Numbered from the stretch's first letter, positions 1 through 10,361 are shown. The stretch is 64,000 bases of DNA from Ctenosaura bakeri (GCA_948474755.1 CAOLHI010001311.1:62001-126000); one strand, 5' to 3'. The notes: generated by a model not told the origin, from the letters alone. Translations and numbers: made by a program.

Positions 1-30
1 CGATCCATATGGAGAGGCAGGATACAAATA

Positions 31-32
<2 letters not shown>
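1..32 (+). repeat. Tail of a tRNA-type SINE
   Basis: The window opens inside a sequence reading GGAGAGGCAGGATACAAATA, which resembles the 3' tail (GAGAAAGGCGGGATATAAATA) of lizard SINEs seen elsewhere in this window, for example near 9540. The body lies outside the window, so orientation is inferred from the tail only. Confidence 0.35.
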
Positions 33-73
<41 letters not shown>

Positions 74-114
74 GTAGTAGTAGTAGTAGTAGTAGTAGTA
101 ATAGTAGTAGTAGT
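29..114. repeat. Compound (AAT)n/(AGT)n microsatellite
   Basis: A run of AAT trinucleotides passes into AGT trinucleotides with a few interruptions. It directly follows a SINE tail, the usual seeding point for such arrays. Confidence 0.95.
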
Positions 115-590
115 ACTGTAAGAGTTCGAGCTTAGTCTCAAGTAAATAATGGGAGGGATTTCTGAATAATGAATTCCTGTCCTCCTGTTTGGAGGGACAG
201 AAAAGGCACATTAATTAATAAGCCTTCAAATGTGATAAAACACAGAAAAAGGAGGAATGGAAATATGAATATATACATTGAAGCATAATGTATACAAGTA
301 AAGAAGGCCTCACACTTAGGACTTATTACAGTGTAATATTTTGCTTCTATAAGGTGTTTCTTTGGAATGACACCTATGGATATCTATATACATGGATGCA
401 TTTTTTTGAAATATGTTATCTACTTTTGTTGTTCAAGGACCACATAGTAGACTGAGTCCAGATTCCTGGAACTGGAATGAAAAGAATTGTTGCTTAGTAA
501 GTGGAATTGATAGTGACACACTTCTCTGCATCCAGTCATTCCAGAAGATATTCCATATAAGTTTGAACTGGCCTTGAACATACTGTAGCC
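115..590. other. Unassigned AT-rich DNA
   Basis: I see no gene, repeat family or regulatory site that I can name here. Short ORFs are at chance level. Confidence 0.6.
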
Positions 591-858
591 CAGTGGTTCT
601 TAACCTGGGATCTGTGGATCCCTGAGTGTCTGTGGAGGCCTCATAGGGGATGTGCAAAACCCTGCTGCTGGACACCAACAGAAGTGGGAGCAACAGGGAT
701 ATGGAAGCAGAGGTTGTGTGGATGCTGAAATTGTTCTCTCATTTGCAAATGAGGAAGCAGTTTGGGTGCATGCATATACCTGCTACCATATCCCTTGGCA
801 CCTTCCTGCCACATGCCTGATGAAAGGGACACAGAGACTGGTGTGTACACACACCCAA

Positions 859-1012
859 ACTATGACTCTGGAGACAAGGATTTGAATCCACACTCAGCCA
901 TGGAAACCCACTGGGTGACCTCAGGCAGGTCACATTCTCTCAGTCTCAGAGAAAGGCAAAGGCAACAAATCTTCCCAAGAAAGCCCCTTAGGGTTTCCAT
1001 AAGTCAATTTTC
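859..1012 (+). repeat. tRNA-derived SINE, 5' truncated
   Basis: It contains the lizard SINE landmarks GGATTTGAATCC (B-box like), CCATGGAAACCCACTGGGTG, TCTCTCAGTCTCAGAG and TTTCCATAAGTCA in the expected order. The A-box end is missing. It lies inside the 591-1421 hAT. Confidence 0.7.
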
Positions 1013-1063
1013 AAAAGGGACAGACATGATGGCTAGAAAGAACCTCCCCTTGTCAGCAGCACT

Positions 1064-1258
1064 TTGTTGTTGTGTGCCTTAAAGTCACTTCTCATTTTAG
1101 GGCAACCCTAAACTGAGCCTTTCACAGAGGTTTTCTGGGGGAGGGGCAAGATTTGTTCAGAGGAAGTTTCCCTTTGGCTTCCTCTGAGGCTGAGAGAAGG
1201 TGACTTGCCCAAGGCCACCCAGTGTCTGAGCGGGAATTTGAATTCTAGTCTCCAGAAG
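1064..1258 (-). repeat. tRNA-derived SINE, reverse orientation
   Basis: It begins with the reverse-complemented tail GTTGTTGTGTGCC and runs through CCTCTGAGGCTGAGAG and GACTTGCCCAAGG to a degraded B box (GGGAATTTGAATTC). Same family as the SINE at 859-1012 but inverted, so the two form an inverted pair inside one hAT. Confidence 0.75.
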
Positions 1259-1260
1259 CC

Positions 1261-1311
<51 letters not shown>

Positions 1312-1312
1312 G
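1261..1312. repeat. (GAAA)n microsatellite
   Basis: About 13 uninterrupted GAAA units directly abut the head of the reverse SINE. Confidence 0.97.
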
Positions 1313-1429
1313 AAGAGAATGCTTAAATCTAAATTTAAGTGTCAAGTTAAATCTTGTGGGTCCCCAGCAAAAAATTATATTTACTGAAGGTCCCCAGTAA
1401 AGAAAAAATTAAGAATCACTGCTGTAGCC

Positions 1430-2599
1430 CTTCTAATTCTTCTTTCACAAAGAATTATCCATCTACCATCAGCCAAAATGAGAAATTTAATCTACTATAA
1501 TGGTTTCAATCTATAACTGCCAGCATCTTTGGATTAGTCAAGTTGATGTGAACTTCTCACATCCCTGAGTTGTCTACTGCAGCATTAAACAGTGACTGCT
1601 TAATGAACTCCTATATTTACTTCTCACCATATCTGAAAACAAGTCTTTAGCATTCACCTCCCCTTTGCGTGAGAGAAGCCTGGATTTGCAGCTGGAGAAG
1701 TGAAGCAAAACTATGAAGAACTAGATGAGAGATTTGCCCTTTCAAAGTCTATACCTGATTTGACAAGGAAAGCTCCAGAGAAGCATGGAATGGAATTTTC
1801 AATCATTCATGTTCCACATCACATCACTCAATTGTTTTGACACTCCCTCCATGTAATCTAAGACAGGCACACACATCAAAGAGATCCAAAGCTTACCAAA
1901 AATATTTTGCATTCATTGCTTCCAACCCATCTCTGATATTTTCTGCCCACCTTTCTTGATGTTGTTTTTAAATAAGTTGCCAGATGCTGCCATATTTACA
2001 AAATTTCTTGGCAAGAGAAGATACCTAGGAAAATTTGTTTTCTTGTGCTTTTGCATAATGCAAACTGAAAACCTCAGAATATCACCTTTTATAGCAGATC
2101 CAAAACTTTATTTGCATATAATCACTCCTTCTGAAAACCCGCCAAGATAGGTTTTGTTATGGTGTAAATGTGACCTTCACCTGAGGTTGTTAAACCCTTT
2201 GCTCCTTTTATTGTCATAGCCTCCATTGTGGAACAAAGTTTGCCTTCTACCCTGCCGCATCATGTAAACCTCTAAAATAATGAGACCTTCTTTGGAGTAT
2301 CATTGTACAATAAAGATTTGAGTCACCTGCTTAGAGCCTGATCATTATGTTAAACAGAGCCATTAGGGAATATGAGGTGACTGCCTTAGGCAAGGGATTT
2401 TAGATGCCATGAAATGGCTCTAAACTAGTAATTATTTAATTTGTTTTTACTGTATTTTTAATGCCAGAGGGAATAGAGGTGAGGTGTCAAAATAACATGA
2501 CTAGCTTTAGCTATTATGTACCTTGACTAGAGGGTGAAAGAAGGGCTACCATTTTCTGCTAGGGATGTAATGCTTTGCCAATTAGTTCCCAAAGGAGGC
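1430..2599. other. Unassigned AT-rich DNA
   Basis: No supported gene or repeat. The short ORF at 1956-2150 has no recognisable product and is probably chance. Confidence 0.6.
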
Positions 2600-2965
2600 A
2601 ATGAGTAAATTTAGCAATTTTCTTTCTGCTACAGGAAAGTCTTTGAAAATGATGCAATATTTCAAAACTACTCACAATTCAGAATTTTTCTACACAAAAT
2701 TCACACTTTATTTTGCCCAGAAAATAGCATTTTCTGTACTTTTTTGTGAGTATAAAATATCATTTTCTGTACAAAACCCGTGTACATGCAAATATTGTGC
2801 AGAATAAATCCCATGGATCTATTTGGGAGAAAGGCAGGGTAATAAAAAGTTATGAATTGCAAAGAATCTTGTCAGTCCAAAATCCCCCCCCCCGGTCTTC
2901 TGAATATTTCCAAATATTCATTCCATCCTTATTTTCTGTTCCGGCTCAGAACAGTGTCTTGGTCT
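2600..2965 (-). repeat. Unnamed dispersed repeat rich in TTTTCTG/CAGAAAA micro-palindromes (copy 1)
   Basis: In reverse complement this segment shares ordered blocks with 18170-18600 and 38590-39070: an ATATTT-GAAATATTCA block, several TTTTCTGTnCAGAAAA-like short palindromes, and a terminal AAGTCTTTCnTGnnGCAG block followed by GAAAATTGC. I do not recognise the class and see no protein product. Confidence 0.5.
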
Positions 2966-4016
2966 GACCATGGTATTAACATATGATGCAAAATAGCAGA
3001 CTGTGACTCCAGGTTTCATTTTCAGCAGCTGTCTCTCATCCATATTTTTTTCTCCCTCCTTCTATGCCTCTGAAAGGTTTGTCTTAGAAGTGGGCTAAAC
3101 AAAATGGAACACTGACTATACTGTTACACCCCACCACCACCACATCATACACACACAATGCAGGGCCTCTTCCTAAGTTCTTTTAATTAGGACATGTTCT
3201 CTGATTTTCTGCATGGTTTATGTAGACCCCCAAAGTACTTTCCCCTACTTGTCCCCAGTGCAAAGGCCTGTTTTATAGGAGCTCAAGAATTCAATTTCTT
3301 GCTGTCTTCTATAATAGATTCACTAAAAGTTGAACTGGAACACTCTCCTAACAGTGGTACACTGTTCTGTAAGTGTAAACATACATGCTTCCCCTATGCC
3401 CAGAGATTCAATCTTCAGAATGTTTCTTTTCAAAGGAAACAGGGTCATGTCCATCAGGTCTCAAGTCCATTGATCACTGCATTTACTGGATATCTCACTT
3501 AAACATGCTCTTTTCCCTGCTGTCTATCATGAACCAGTAACGTGACTCACCTTTGGCCTTGGCCTTTGGCTTTCTGTGTCAAGGTCAAGCCATTTTGTTT
3601 CTTACATGTTTTGAATGAAAAATCTATCAAGCTGTAGAGAGTGCCTTATTCATCGGGTGATCTGTGAGCTTGCCTTCTCTTCTACTCTGCTTCAATGGGC
3701 TGAAGAGAGATGTTCAAATAGCAAGATAAAAGTAAGAAACTACATTTAGATAATTTGTAGCATTTTACGTGGGAGATCTCTCTCTCCACACACACTTTCC
3801 CCAGAACTGCAATGAGGGAAAGTATGAAAATATTATCATACGATATTGCAAGTCTTTGTGGGTATAGCGGACTCTGAACATCTTCCTCTCCCTATTCACA
3901 CATTCATATGTGTCATGAATCTCTAGGATATCCTATAAGATCTTAGGCAGTATGAACTATCTGAGAAATTTCCATACCTGAACATAGTATATGATTGTAC
4001 ATGGGTTCATTATGTT
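2966..4016. other. Unassigned DNA
   Basis: Single-copy looking sequence with a short CCACCACCACC tract near 3131. The ORF at 3194-3502 (102 codons) shows no domain or motif that I recognise. Confidence 0.55.
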
Positions 4017-4770
4017 TCTTTTTTAATTATTTCTTTATTAATATTTTCTAAAACAAACACTACAGACACTACAAATGCATAAATGACTACATATAAAAAG
4101 AGAAAAACAAAAATGAACAACATTTAAGTGCATGAAAGCCCTGATGATTTAACATATGAACTAAAAAGTAACAAGGAAAAAAAGAAAGAAAGAAAAAAGA
4201 GAAAGAAAAACAGAAAAGAATCTACCTGTCCCTTCTGTTAGACAGAATATAGCTTACTCTCCCTTCCAAATGTCTCAAAAGCAAACAAAACAAAACAAAA
4301 AAGGGGAAAAAATCTAATCTTTTCTTCTTTCCCCTCCCCCAAGTCACATTGTCTAAAAGAGAAATCATATAAACTTTCTGTTTTTTGTTAACTTGCCTAA
4401 CACCATATCAGTATTCGTTCTTTCACCTTCTATTACATTCTGTTACAACTTACTTGCATAATACAAAATTACATCATAAATAATCTTGATATTTACTAAG
4501 CAATAATGCAACTTCTTTTTATGAATACTGCTGATTTAATTACTTATTTTCATTAGTTAGTAGTTTGACATGTGTCCTTATCCTAGCTAAATACATTTAT
4601 ATCGTTTTATATTCTAAAGACTACTACAAACCATTTATCATCCTTAAGGGTTACCATATCATCCATTCCATAAATATTTGATCCAGTTCTTAATCTTAAG
4701 TTTTATTCTCCGCTTCACAGGAAAATATCCTTTTCCTGATTTCTAGGAAATTTTATAGGAATTTTATAGG
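4017..4770 (-). mobile_element. LINE-like 3' end, reverse orientation (split by CR1)
   Basis: On the minus strand this ends in AATATTAATAAAGAAATAATT, that is, an AATAAA signal next to an A-rich end, after a pyrimidine- and purine-biased 3' UTR-like stretch. This resembles the 3' end of squamate L1-type elements. The CR1 at 4771 interrupts it, and it appears to continue at 6701-7440. The family call is tentative. Confidence 0.4.
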
Positions 4771-5093
4771 AAATGGAAGAAGGAGGAAACCACCAAAGAA
4801 GAATTTAAGCAAGTTGCCAGGAGATGTAAGGAGGAGGTCAGAAAGGCTAAAGCACAGAACGAACTTAGGCTGGCCAGAGACATTAAAAACAATAAAAAGG
4901 GCTTTTTAAAATATGTCCACAGCAAAAGGAAAAAGAAGGAGACGATAGGGTCACTGCGCAGAGAAGATGGCGAATTACTCACGGGGGAAGAGAAAAGGTA
5001 GAGCTTCTTAACACCTTCTTTGCCTCAGTTTTTTCCCAGAAGGATACAAGCACTCAACCTGGCGGTTGGGGAGCAGGGGAGGAAGCAGAGGAA

Positions 5094-6608
5094 ATGAGGC
5101 ACATAATAGGTAGAGAGGTGGTACGGGAATACCTGGCCACACTGGATGAATTCAAGTCTCCAGGGCCAGATGAATTGCATCCTAGGATATTAAAAGAGCT
5201 GGCAGAGGTCATTTCGGAACCGCTTGCTATAATCTTTGAGAAATCTTGGAGAACAGGAGAAGTTCCAGCAGACTGGAAGAGAGCAAATGTTATCCCCATC
5301 TTCAAGAAGGGAAAAAAAGAGGACCCAAATAATTATTGCCCAGTCAGCCTGACATCAGTACCCGGAAAGATCCTGGAGCAGATCATTAAGCAGTCAGTTT
5401 CTAATCACTTAGAAAGCAACACGGTAATCATGAGGAGAAAACATGGACTTCTCAAAAATAAGTCATGCCAGACTAATCTTATCTCTTTTTATGATAGAGT
5501 TACTAGCTTGATAGATGAAGGGAATGCTGTGGATGTAGCATATCTCGATTTCAGTAAGGCCTTCGACAAAGTTCCCCATGACATTCTTGCAAAGAAGCTA
5601 GTAAAATGTGGGCTGGACAGGGCTACTGTTAGTTGGATTTGTAATTGCTTGACCGACCGAACCCAAAGAGTGATCACGAATGGCTGCTTTTCATCCTGGA
5701 GAAAAGTGACTAGCGGGGTGCCACAGGGTTCTGTCCTGGGCCCAGTGCTGTTCAATATTTTTATCAATGACTTGGATGAAGGAATAGAGGGCATGCTCAT
5801 CAAATTTGCAGATGATACCAAATTGGGAGGGGTTGCTAATACGCCTGAGGACAGGATCAAAATTCAAAATGACCTGGGTAGATTGGAGAGCTGGGCCCAG
5901 GTGAACAAAATGAAATTCAACAGAGAGAAGTGTAAGGTCCTACACTTAGGTAGAAAAAATGGAATACAGAAATATAGGATGGGGGACACGTGGCTGAATA
6001 GCAGTACGTGTGAAAGGGATCTAGGAGTCTTCATAGACCACAAGCTGAACATGAGTCAGCAGTGTGATGTGGCAGCCAAGAAAGCCAATGCAATTCTCGG
6101 CTGCATCAATAGGAGTATGGTGTCTAGATCGAGGGAGGTACTGGTACCACTCTACTCTGCTTTGGTTAGACTCCATCTTGAATACTGTGTCCAGTTCTGG
6201 GCACCCAAATTCAAGAGGGATATTAACAAGCTGGAGCAAGTCCAGAGGAGGGCGACCAAAATGGTGAGAGGCCTGGAAACCATGCCCTATGGGGATAGAC
6301 TTAGAAAGCTGGGGATGTTTAGTTTGCAGAAGAGAAGGTTAAGAGGGGACATGATAGCCATGTTTAAATATTTGAAGGGATGCCATGTAGAAGAAGGAGA
6401 GGGCTTGTTTTCTGCTGCTCCAGAGACCAGGACAAGGAGCAATGGATTCAAGCTGCAGGAAAGGAGATTCCACCTGAACCTCAGGAAGAACTTCCTGACA
6501 GTCAGGGTTGTCCGGCAGTGGAATCTGCTACCTCGGAGTGTAGTGGAGGCTCCTTCCTTGGAGGTTTTTAAGCAGAGGCTTGATGGCCATCTGTCGGGAG
6601 TGCTTTGA
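5094..6608 (+). CDS. CR1 pol fragment: reverse transcriptase, endonuclease lost
   Basis: This 504-codon ORF encodes the reverse transcriptase half of a CR1 LINE polyprotein, which copies element RNA at a nicked target site in the nucleus. Visible motifs are [12 protein letters not shown] (about residues 22-33), [12 protein letters not shown] (64-75), the catalytic YLDFSKAFD (150-158), [10 protein letters not shown] (208-217) and the catalytic FADD (238-241). A C-terminal region follows with [10 protein letters not shown] and a W/C-rich tail up to LDGHLSGVL. The apurinic-type endonuclease normally found upstream is absent because of 5' truncation. The frame is already open from about 4996, so the ATG at 5094 is an internal methionine and not a native start. 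The ORF is uninterrupted to its TGA, which suggests a fairly young insertion. It is not a host gene, and no promoter is visible. Confidence 0.96.
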   Translation: MRHIIGREVVREYLATLDEFKSPGPDELHPRILKELAEVISEPLAIIFEKSWRTGEVPADWKRANVIPIFKKGKKEDPNNYCPVSLTSVPGKILEQIIKQSVSNHLESNTVIMRRKHGLLKNKSCQTNLISFYDRVTSLIDEGNAVDVAYLDFSKAFDKVPHDILAKKLVKCGLDRATVSWICNCLTDRTQRVITNGCFSSWRKVTSGVPQGSVLGPVLFNIFINDLDEGIEGMLIKFADDTKLGGVANTPEDRIKIQNDLGRLESWAQVNKMKFNREKCKVLHLGRKNGIQKYRMGDTWLNSSTCERDLGVFIDHKLNMSQQCDVAAKKANAILGCINRSMVSRSREVLVPLYSALVRLHLEYCVQFWAPKFKRDINKLEQVQRRATKMVRGLETMPYGDRLRKLGMFSLQKRRLRGDMIAMFKYLKGCHVEEGEGLFSAAPETRTRSNGFKLQERRFHLNLRKNFLTVRVVRQWNLLPRSVVEAPSLEVFKQRLDGHLSGVL

Positions 6609-6669
6609 GGGTGTTCCTGCATGGCAGGGGGTTGGACTGGATGGCCCCTGTGGTCTCTTCCAACTCTAC

Positions 6670-6700
6670 ATTTCTATGATTCTATGATTCTATGATTCTT
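6670..6700 (+). repeat. CR1 terminal octamer repeat
   Basis: About three copies of ATTCTATG close the CR1 element. CR1 ends in short octamers rather than poly(A), so this marks the true 3' end of the insertion. Confidence 0.93.
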
Positions 6701-7440
6701 CTCATGTAACATTTTAAAAGCACTATTCTGAGACAGCATCCTTATTTTAGATGTATTTCCTTCTCCTTCCATTTCACAAGGTAAATCAGACCTCACATAT
6801 GAATCCAAAAAAATCAGTCTTGAAACAACATCCTTTTTTTGCTTTTGTTCAGCTTGAATAGAGATCCCAATTAAATTTAACTCCCATTTCCCCCTCCATA
6901 AGGCACAGTCTCCCTTTATTAACTAACCCTCCTGGTCATAAATGACCACTAAACCAATAATTCTCCCCTTGGTCTCTCCTTCTGTTTCTTATCTGGCTGT
7001 TTTCTTTCCATCTTATTTTGCTTCCATATCTATTTGCATATCTTTTTCTGTATCTTCTTCTGTATTTGTCCCTCTTACCTCCCTTTTCAGTTCCTTGATT
7101 TCATGCTTTTTAATAACAATCATTCATTTAAAATGTTGACGTACTTGCTCTATTGTCCCTTGCAGAAGACCCTTTAACTTCTCCATGGAAGGTTCCATTT
7201 TCACTTAGTCCAGCAATTATGAAATTAACAATTTGCATCCCTAGAATCTGGCTAGAGTCTGCCAGAACAAACTGCATCAGATGATAACAGTCAGTTCCTT
7301 CACATGCATTAATTTCCTTTGCTTTCTTTATTAGTGTCCAATATCTTTTTGCAAGTAAGATGCAATTCAATCTGTTCAAAAAGTAAATGCACTTTGATTT
7401 TTAATTCTTAGTTCTCTTCATTTTAAAATGTCAACCCCAA
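6701..7440 (-). mobile_element. Continuation of the LINE-like element (possible ORF1 remnant)
   Basis: The minus strand here reads in part as a charged, lysine/glutamate-rich stretch (EIKELKREVRGTNTEEDTEK near 7000-7110), broken by stops. This is suggestive of a coiled-coil ORF1 remnant. An 83-codon minus ORF at 7128-7379 has no recognised product. Taken with 4017-4770 this could be a short LINE copy lacking RT, but the assignment is weak. Confidence 0.3.
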
Positions 7441-7609
7441 TAAATTCAGCTGTCCCAGACTTATTCAGCTCTCAATTCAAGAAGAGCATAGCTGCTAGAG
7501 CAGCAGTTCTCAACTTGTGAGTCGCGACCCCTTTGGGGGTCGAACGACCTTTTCACAGGGGTTGCCTAAGACCATTGGAAAATATATATTTCTGATGGTC
7601 TTAGGCTTC

Positions 7610-8735
7610 ATTCCCTCCTCGGTGGTGGTGCGCAAGTGCAAGCCACGTGCTCGTGTCCTTCTGCCCCCTTTGGCAGGAGTGCGTGTGGCCGCACATGCTC
7701 CTGCCAAAGGGGGCAGGAGGACACGAGTGCTTGGCTCGCACATGCGCACCACCACTCCTTCTGTGGCGACACTGCTGAGCCCCCCCATCTTCCCTGGGTG
7801 GTGGTGCGCAAGTGTGAGTCACATGCTCGCATCCTCGTGCCCCCTTTGGTGGGAGCACGTGCGGCCACAGTGTCGCCACAGCAGGAGTGGTGTTGTGCAA
7901 GTGCACTCACATCCTCCTGCGCCCTGTTCAGAAGGGACTAAAATCGCTCCCCTTCTCCACTACTGGGAGAACCTCCCGTCTGATGGACCAGCTTGGGGGG
8001 GCTGCGGCAGCACGGGGGGCAGGCCCGCTCCTCCCCATGGCCCCCACCTCACTCACCACAGAGGGGGGTGCTGCGGAAGGGCCAGGGAGCCGCAATAGCA
8101 ATAGCAATAGCATTTATTTCTATACCGCTTATCAACTGAGTGTTATCTAAGCGGTTTACAATGTATTTTAGCTAATTGCCCCCAACAAACTGGGTACTCA
8201 TTTTACCAACCTGCGGAAGGATGGAAGGCTGAGTCAACCTTGGAGCCCGGCAGGATCGAACTCACAACCTTGTGGTTGCAGTACTAGCATTTAACCACTG
8301 CGCCACCAGGCGGTGCTTTTCTGGTGGAGCGAGCTGCGCTCGGTGCACAAGATAAAGGCACTGGGATTCCTGCCCCCCGGCCAGGGTTGACACTCTGGAA
8401 ACTTTTCCCACACTGCCCCGCCAGCGAAAAAGAGAGCGAAGCAGAAGCAGAGCCCGGGGGGGGGGTTCTCAGAGTTTTTTCCCGGGGGAGACACGCGGCT
8501 CCTCTTTCCCTTCCTGCCTGCCCCCCCTGTTCCTGGCCGGTGAGGTGACCTTTGCCAGGCGGGGAGGCATTGTTGGGCCTGCGCCTTCCCGCATTCCAGA
8601 GGGATGCAGTGCCCGTCTCCGCAGTGCCCGTCTCCCCACCAAAGGGGGCAGGAGGACACGAGCACGTGGCTCGCGCTTGCACACCATCACCCAGGGAAGA
8701 TGGGGGGGCTCAGCAGCATCGCCACAGCAGGAGCA
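7610..8735. repeat. CpG-rich cluster of direct and inverted ~60-130 bp repeats
   Basis: A motif containing GTGGTGCGCAAGTG and GCCCCCTTTGG occurs near 7622-7680 and 7798-7855. Inverted copies with CCAAAGGGGGCAGGAGGACA occur near 7700-7755 and 8638-8700. The 7765-7855 segment pairs with 8635-8725 as a long inverted repeat, placing a SINE and other DNA in the loop. It is CpG-dense, unlike the flanks. All ORFs in this block are artefacts of the repeat. Confidence 0.8.
8092..8313 (-). repeat. tRNA-derived SINE with intact A and B boxes
   Basis: On the minus strand it starts with GGTGGCGCAGTGGTTAAATG, containing an A box (TGGCGCAGTGGT, at 8294-8305). It then has a B box (GTTCGATCC, at 8253-8261), a body with GACTCAGCCTTCCATCCTTC and GTAAAATGAGTACCCAG, and a (TGCTAT)n tail at 8092-8110. 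The body is typical of abundant squamate SINEs. Both pol III promoter boxes look intact. Confidence 0.88.
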
Positions 8736-8764
8736 TCCTGAGGGAAATTTGTGCCTCTCCTCAG

Positions 8765-8934
8765 GAGGTACCAGCGCAGGAACAATGGCGAGCTGGGCCG
8801 GGCTTCTCCCGCAAGCACCACGGGGATGACTTCAGCCACCTCCACCGTCATCGTGCACTTCAACTCCCCTGAGGGCGTTGGAGGCGATACCCAGCCTCGG
8901 CACCTCTCACCTCTCCCACGGAGCAAACGCTTGG
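8765..8934 (+). other. Candidate captured exon with consensus splice sites
   Basis: A pyrimidine-rich acceptor (GCCTCTCCTCAG, ending at 8764) and a donor (TTG|GTAAGG, GT at about 8935) bracket about 170 bp with one open frame. That frame reads RYQRRNNGELGRASP, a serine/threonine-rich middle, VIVHFNSPEGVGG and PRHLSPLPRSKR. I do not recognise the protein. Composition is GC-rich and unlike the surrounding AT-rich genome. It lies inside a SPIN-like hAT on the strand opposite to the element, so it may be a piece of a host gene picked up by the transposon. A chance splice-like arrangement in GC-rich repeat DNA is possible. Confidence 0.35.
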
Positions 8935-9519
8935 TAAGGAGAGGGCAGCTTCTTGGCTCAGCCCATGGCTTGGTGCCCTGCTGACCTGGATGGAGGGATG
9001 GAGAGGACCTCGGCTTCTCTCGCTGGCCCTAATGTTCACCTAGCCCCCCACCCCCGATTGGGCAGATTCCTGGACACCTCTTAAAACCAGGGTTTCTTTT
9101 TATTCCCCTCTATTAATGGCACCGTGGAAACTGATTTGGAGCTAAGTGGACACCAGGCGTAGGCAGTTTGGCTCCTTCCGAGGATTTTGGACACTTGTCT
9201 TACTCAGAGTGGCCAGTGGTTGAGGATTGTGGGACCTGTAATCTGAAATATCTGGAGGGTGTCAGGCTTAAAATTGCCAGATTAAAAGCTGGAAAGGGCT
9301 GTGTAGAAGAGAGGATTTCAGCAGCTGCCAGGTAACAAGCAACACCTGGTGAAATTCACTTTTCTATACAACCCTTAAAGGTACAGTAGGCTTCTCTGTT
9401 CCCCCCCCTTCCACTGGCAACCCTATAGCGGTCTAGCTGCTTCACTTGTGTTAGTGGCAAGGGCAACTGTCCCTGAATTTATCTATGTTTTTGTCCCCAG
9501 CCTGGACAACTGGAGTAAT

Positions 9520-9560
9520 GAGTCCGGATGTCTTGGGGAAAAGGCGGGATATAAATAAAG
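9520..9560 (+). repeat. SINE 3' tail fragment
   Basis: The sequence GGGGAAAAGGCGGGATATAA followed by ATAAAG is the characteristic end of a lizard tRNA-SINE. The body upstream is too decayed to follow. Confidence 0.5.
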
Positions 9561-9608
9561 TTAATAATGGTGATCATGATGATAATGATGACAACAACAA
9601 TAATAATG
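9561..9608. repeat. Imperfect trinucleotide microsatellite (GAT/AAC/AAT)
   Basis: A mixed trinucleotide tract directly follows the SINE tail. Confidence 0.85.
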
Positions 9609-9795
9609 GCTCTTTTCCCTTTGGATACCATATTGTTTTAGTTGGGAATGTCATTGCAAAATCCTGATTGGGTCCTTTAAAGTACTGTAAATAGAAACTA
9701 TCCCCTTGCTTAATAACCTGTTCACTAGAGGCAGAATGGAGACAAAATTCAAGACCTTCTATATTACTTGTATGTACTTTAAAAGTGACTTCTGG

Positions 9796-9796
9796 T

Positions 9797-9852
<56 letters not shown>

Positions 9853-9854
9853 TC
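9796..9854. repeat. (CTTT)n microsatellite
   Basis: About 14 perfect CTTT units. Confidence 0.97.
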
Positions 9855-10152
9855 CCCCAAGAATTAAAAGTGGAAATATTTGTTATACAGTAAATTAGAG
9901 TGAGCAACTGTGGCTTCAGATTTTTTTTTAAGTGACTGCAACACCCAGGTTTTGTTAAGTGGTTGCAACACCCACAGTTTTATTAGGGTGCTAAGAGTTC
10001 TTGGTCAGAGGCATGCAAAGAGGGCTGCAGTTGCCCACCCTGGTGCAAATGGTTTTTGCCATTAGACTTGAAGCACAAGTAGTTTTGTGTGAGGAAACAT
10101 CCAGCATGTGGCAGAGTTAAAATCTGCATGTAGGAACTATTTCTCAGTGTAA

Positions 10153-10361
10153 AGTCGAAGGCTTTCACGGCCGGAATCCATAGGTTGTTGTGGGTTTTCC
10201 AGGCTTTCAGGCTGTGTTCTATTAGTATTTTCTCCTGATGTTTTGCCTGAATCTGTGGCTGGCATCTTCAGAGGATCTGAAGTCACAGATGCAGGCGAAA
10301 CATCAGGAGAAAATACTAATAGAACACAGCCTCAAAGCCTGGAAAACCCACAACAACCTAT
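10153..10361. repeat. Large palindrome of a Penelope-like terminal repeat
   Basis: Two 76 bp arms (10182-10257 and 10285-10360) are close reverse complements around a short centre. Both contain the lizard repeat landmarks GGCGAAACATCAGGAG (or its complement) and GGAAAACCCACAACAACC, and the left end has GTCGAAGGCTTTCACGGCCG. I recognise these as a common squamate repeat that may derive from Penelope-like element ends. The class is not proven. Confidence 0.6.

Larger units (their letters stand above)
591..1421. mobile_element. Non-autonomous hAT transposon with perfect 8 bp target duplication
   Basis: The left terminus reads CAGTGGTTCTTAACCT and the right terminus reads TTAAGAATCACTG, a matching inverted pair typical of Charlie-like hAT elements. 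The flanks are CTGTAGCC at 583-590 and CTGTAGCC at 1422-1429, an exact 8 bp target-site duplication, which fixes both ends. No transposase ORF remains in the 831 bp. Part of the interior is later cargo: two SINEs in opposite orientation and a (GAAA)n tract. The subfamily is not determined. Confidence 0.88.
4771..6700 (+). mobile_element. 5'-truncated CR1 non-LTR retrotransposon
   Basis: CR1-like coding homology is visible from about 4771 (EWKK/EETTKEEFKQVARR-type reading) through the RT ORF, followed by a short 3' UTR and the diagnostic CR1 tail of repeated ATTCTATG. The endonuclease domain is missing, so this is a typical 5'-truncated insertion of about 1.9 kb. A one-base frame change near 4991-5000, where GAAGAGAAAAGGTAG creates a stop, separates the upstream linker from the RT frame. 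The element sits inside a reverse LINE-like sequence. Confidence 0.95.

Noticed and set aside
7510..8098. Overlapping ORFs of about 60-193 codons on both strands
   Set aside because: All arise from the CpG-rich inverted repeat cluster; the same words (CPLW, GCEHV-like) recur because the DNA repeats.
8294..8305. tRNA gene suggested by A and B boxes at 8253-8305
   Set aside because: The boxes belong to a SINE with a typical body and tail; no cloverleaf of a functional tRNA follows.
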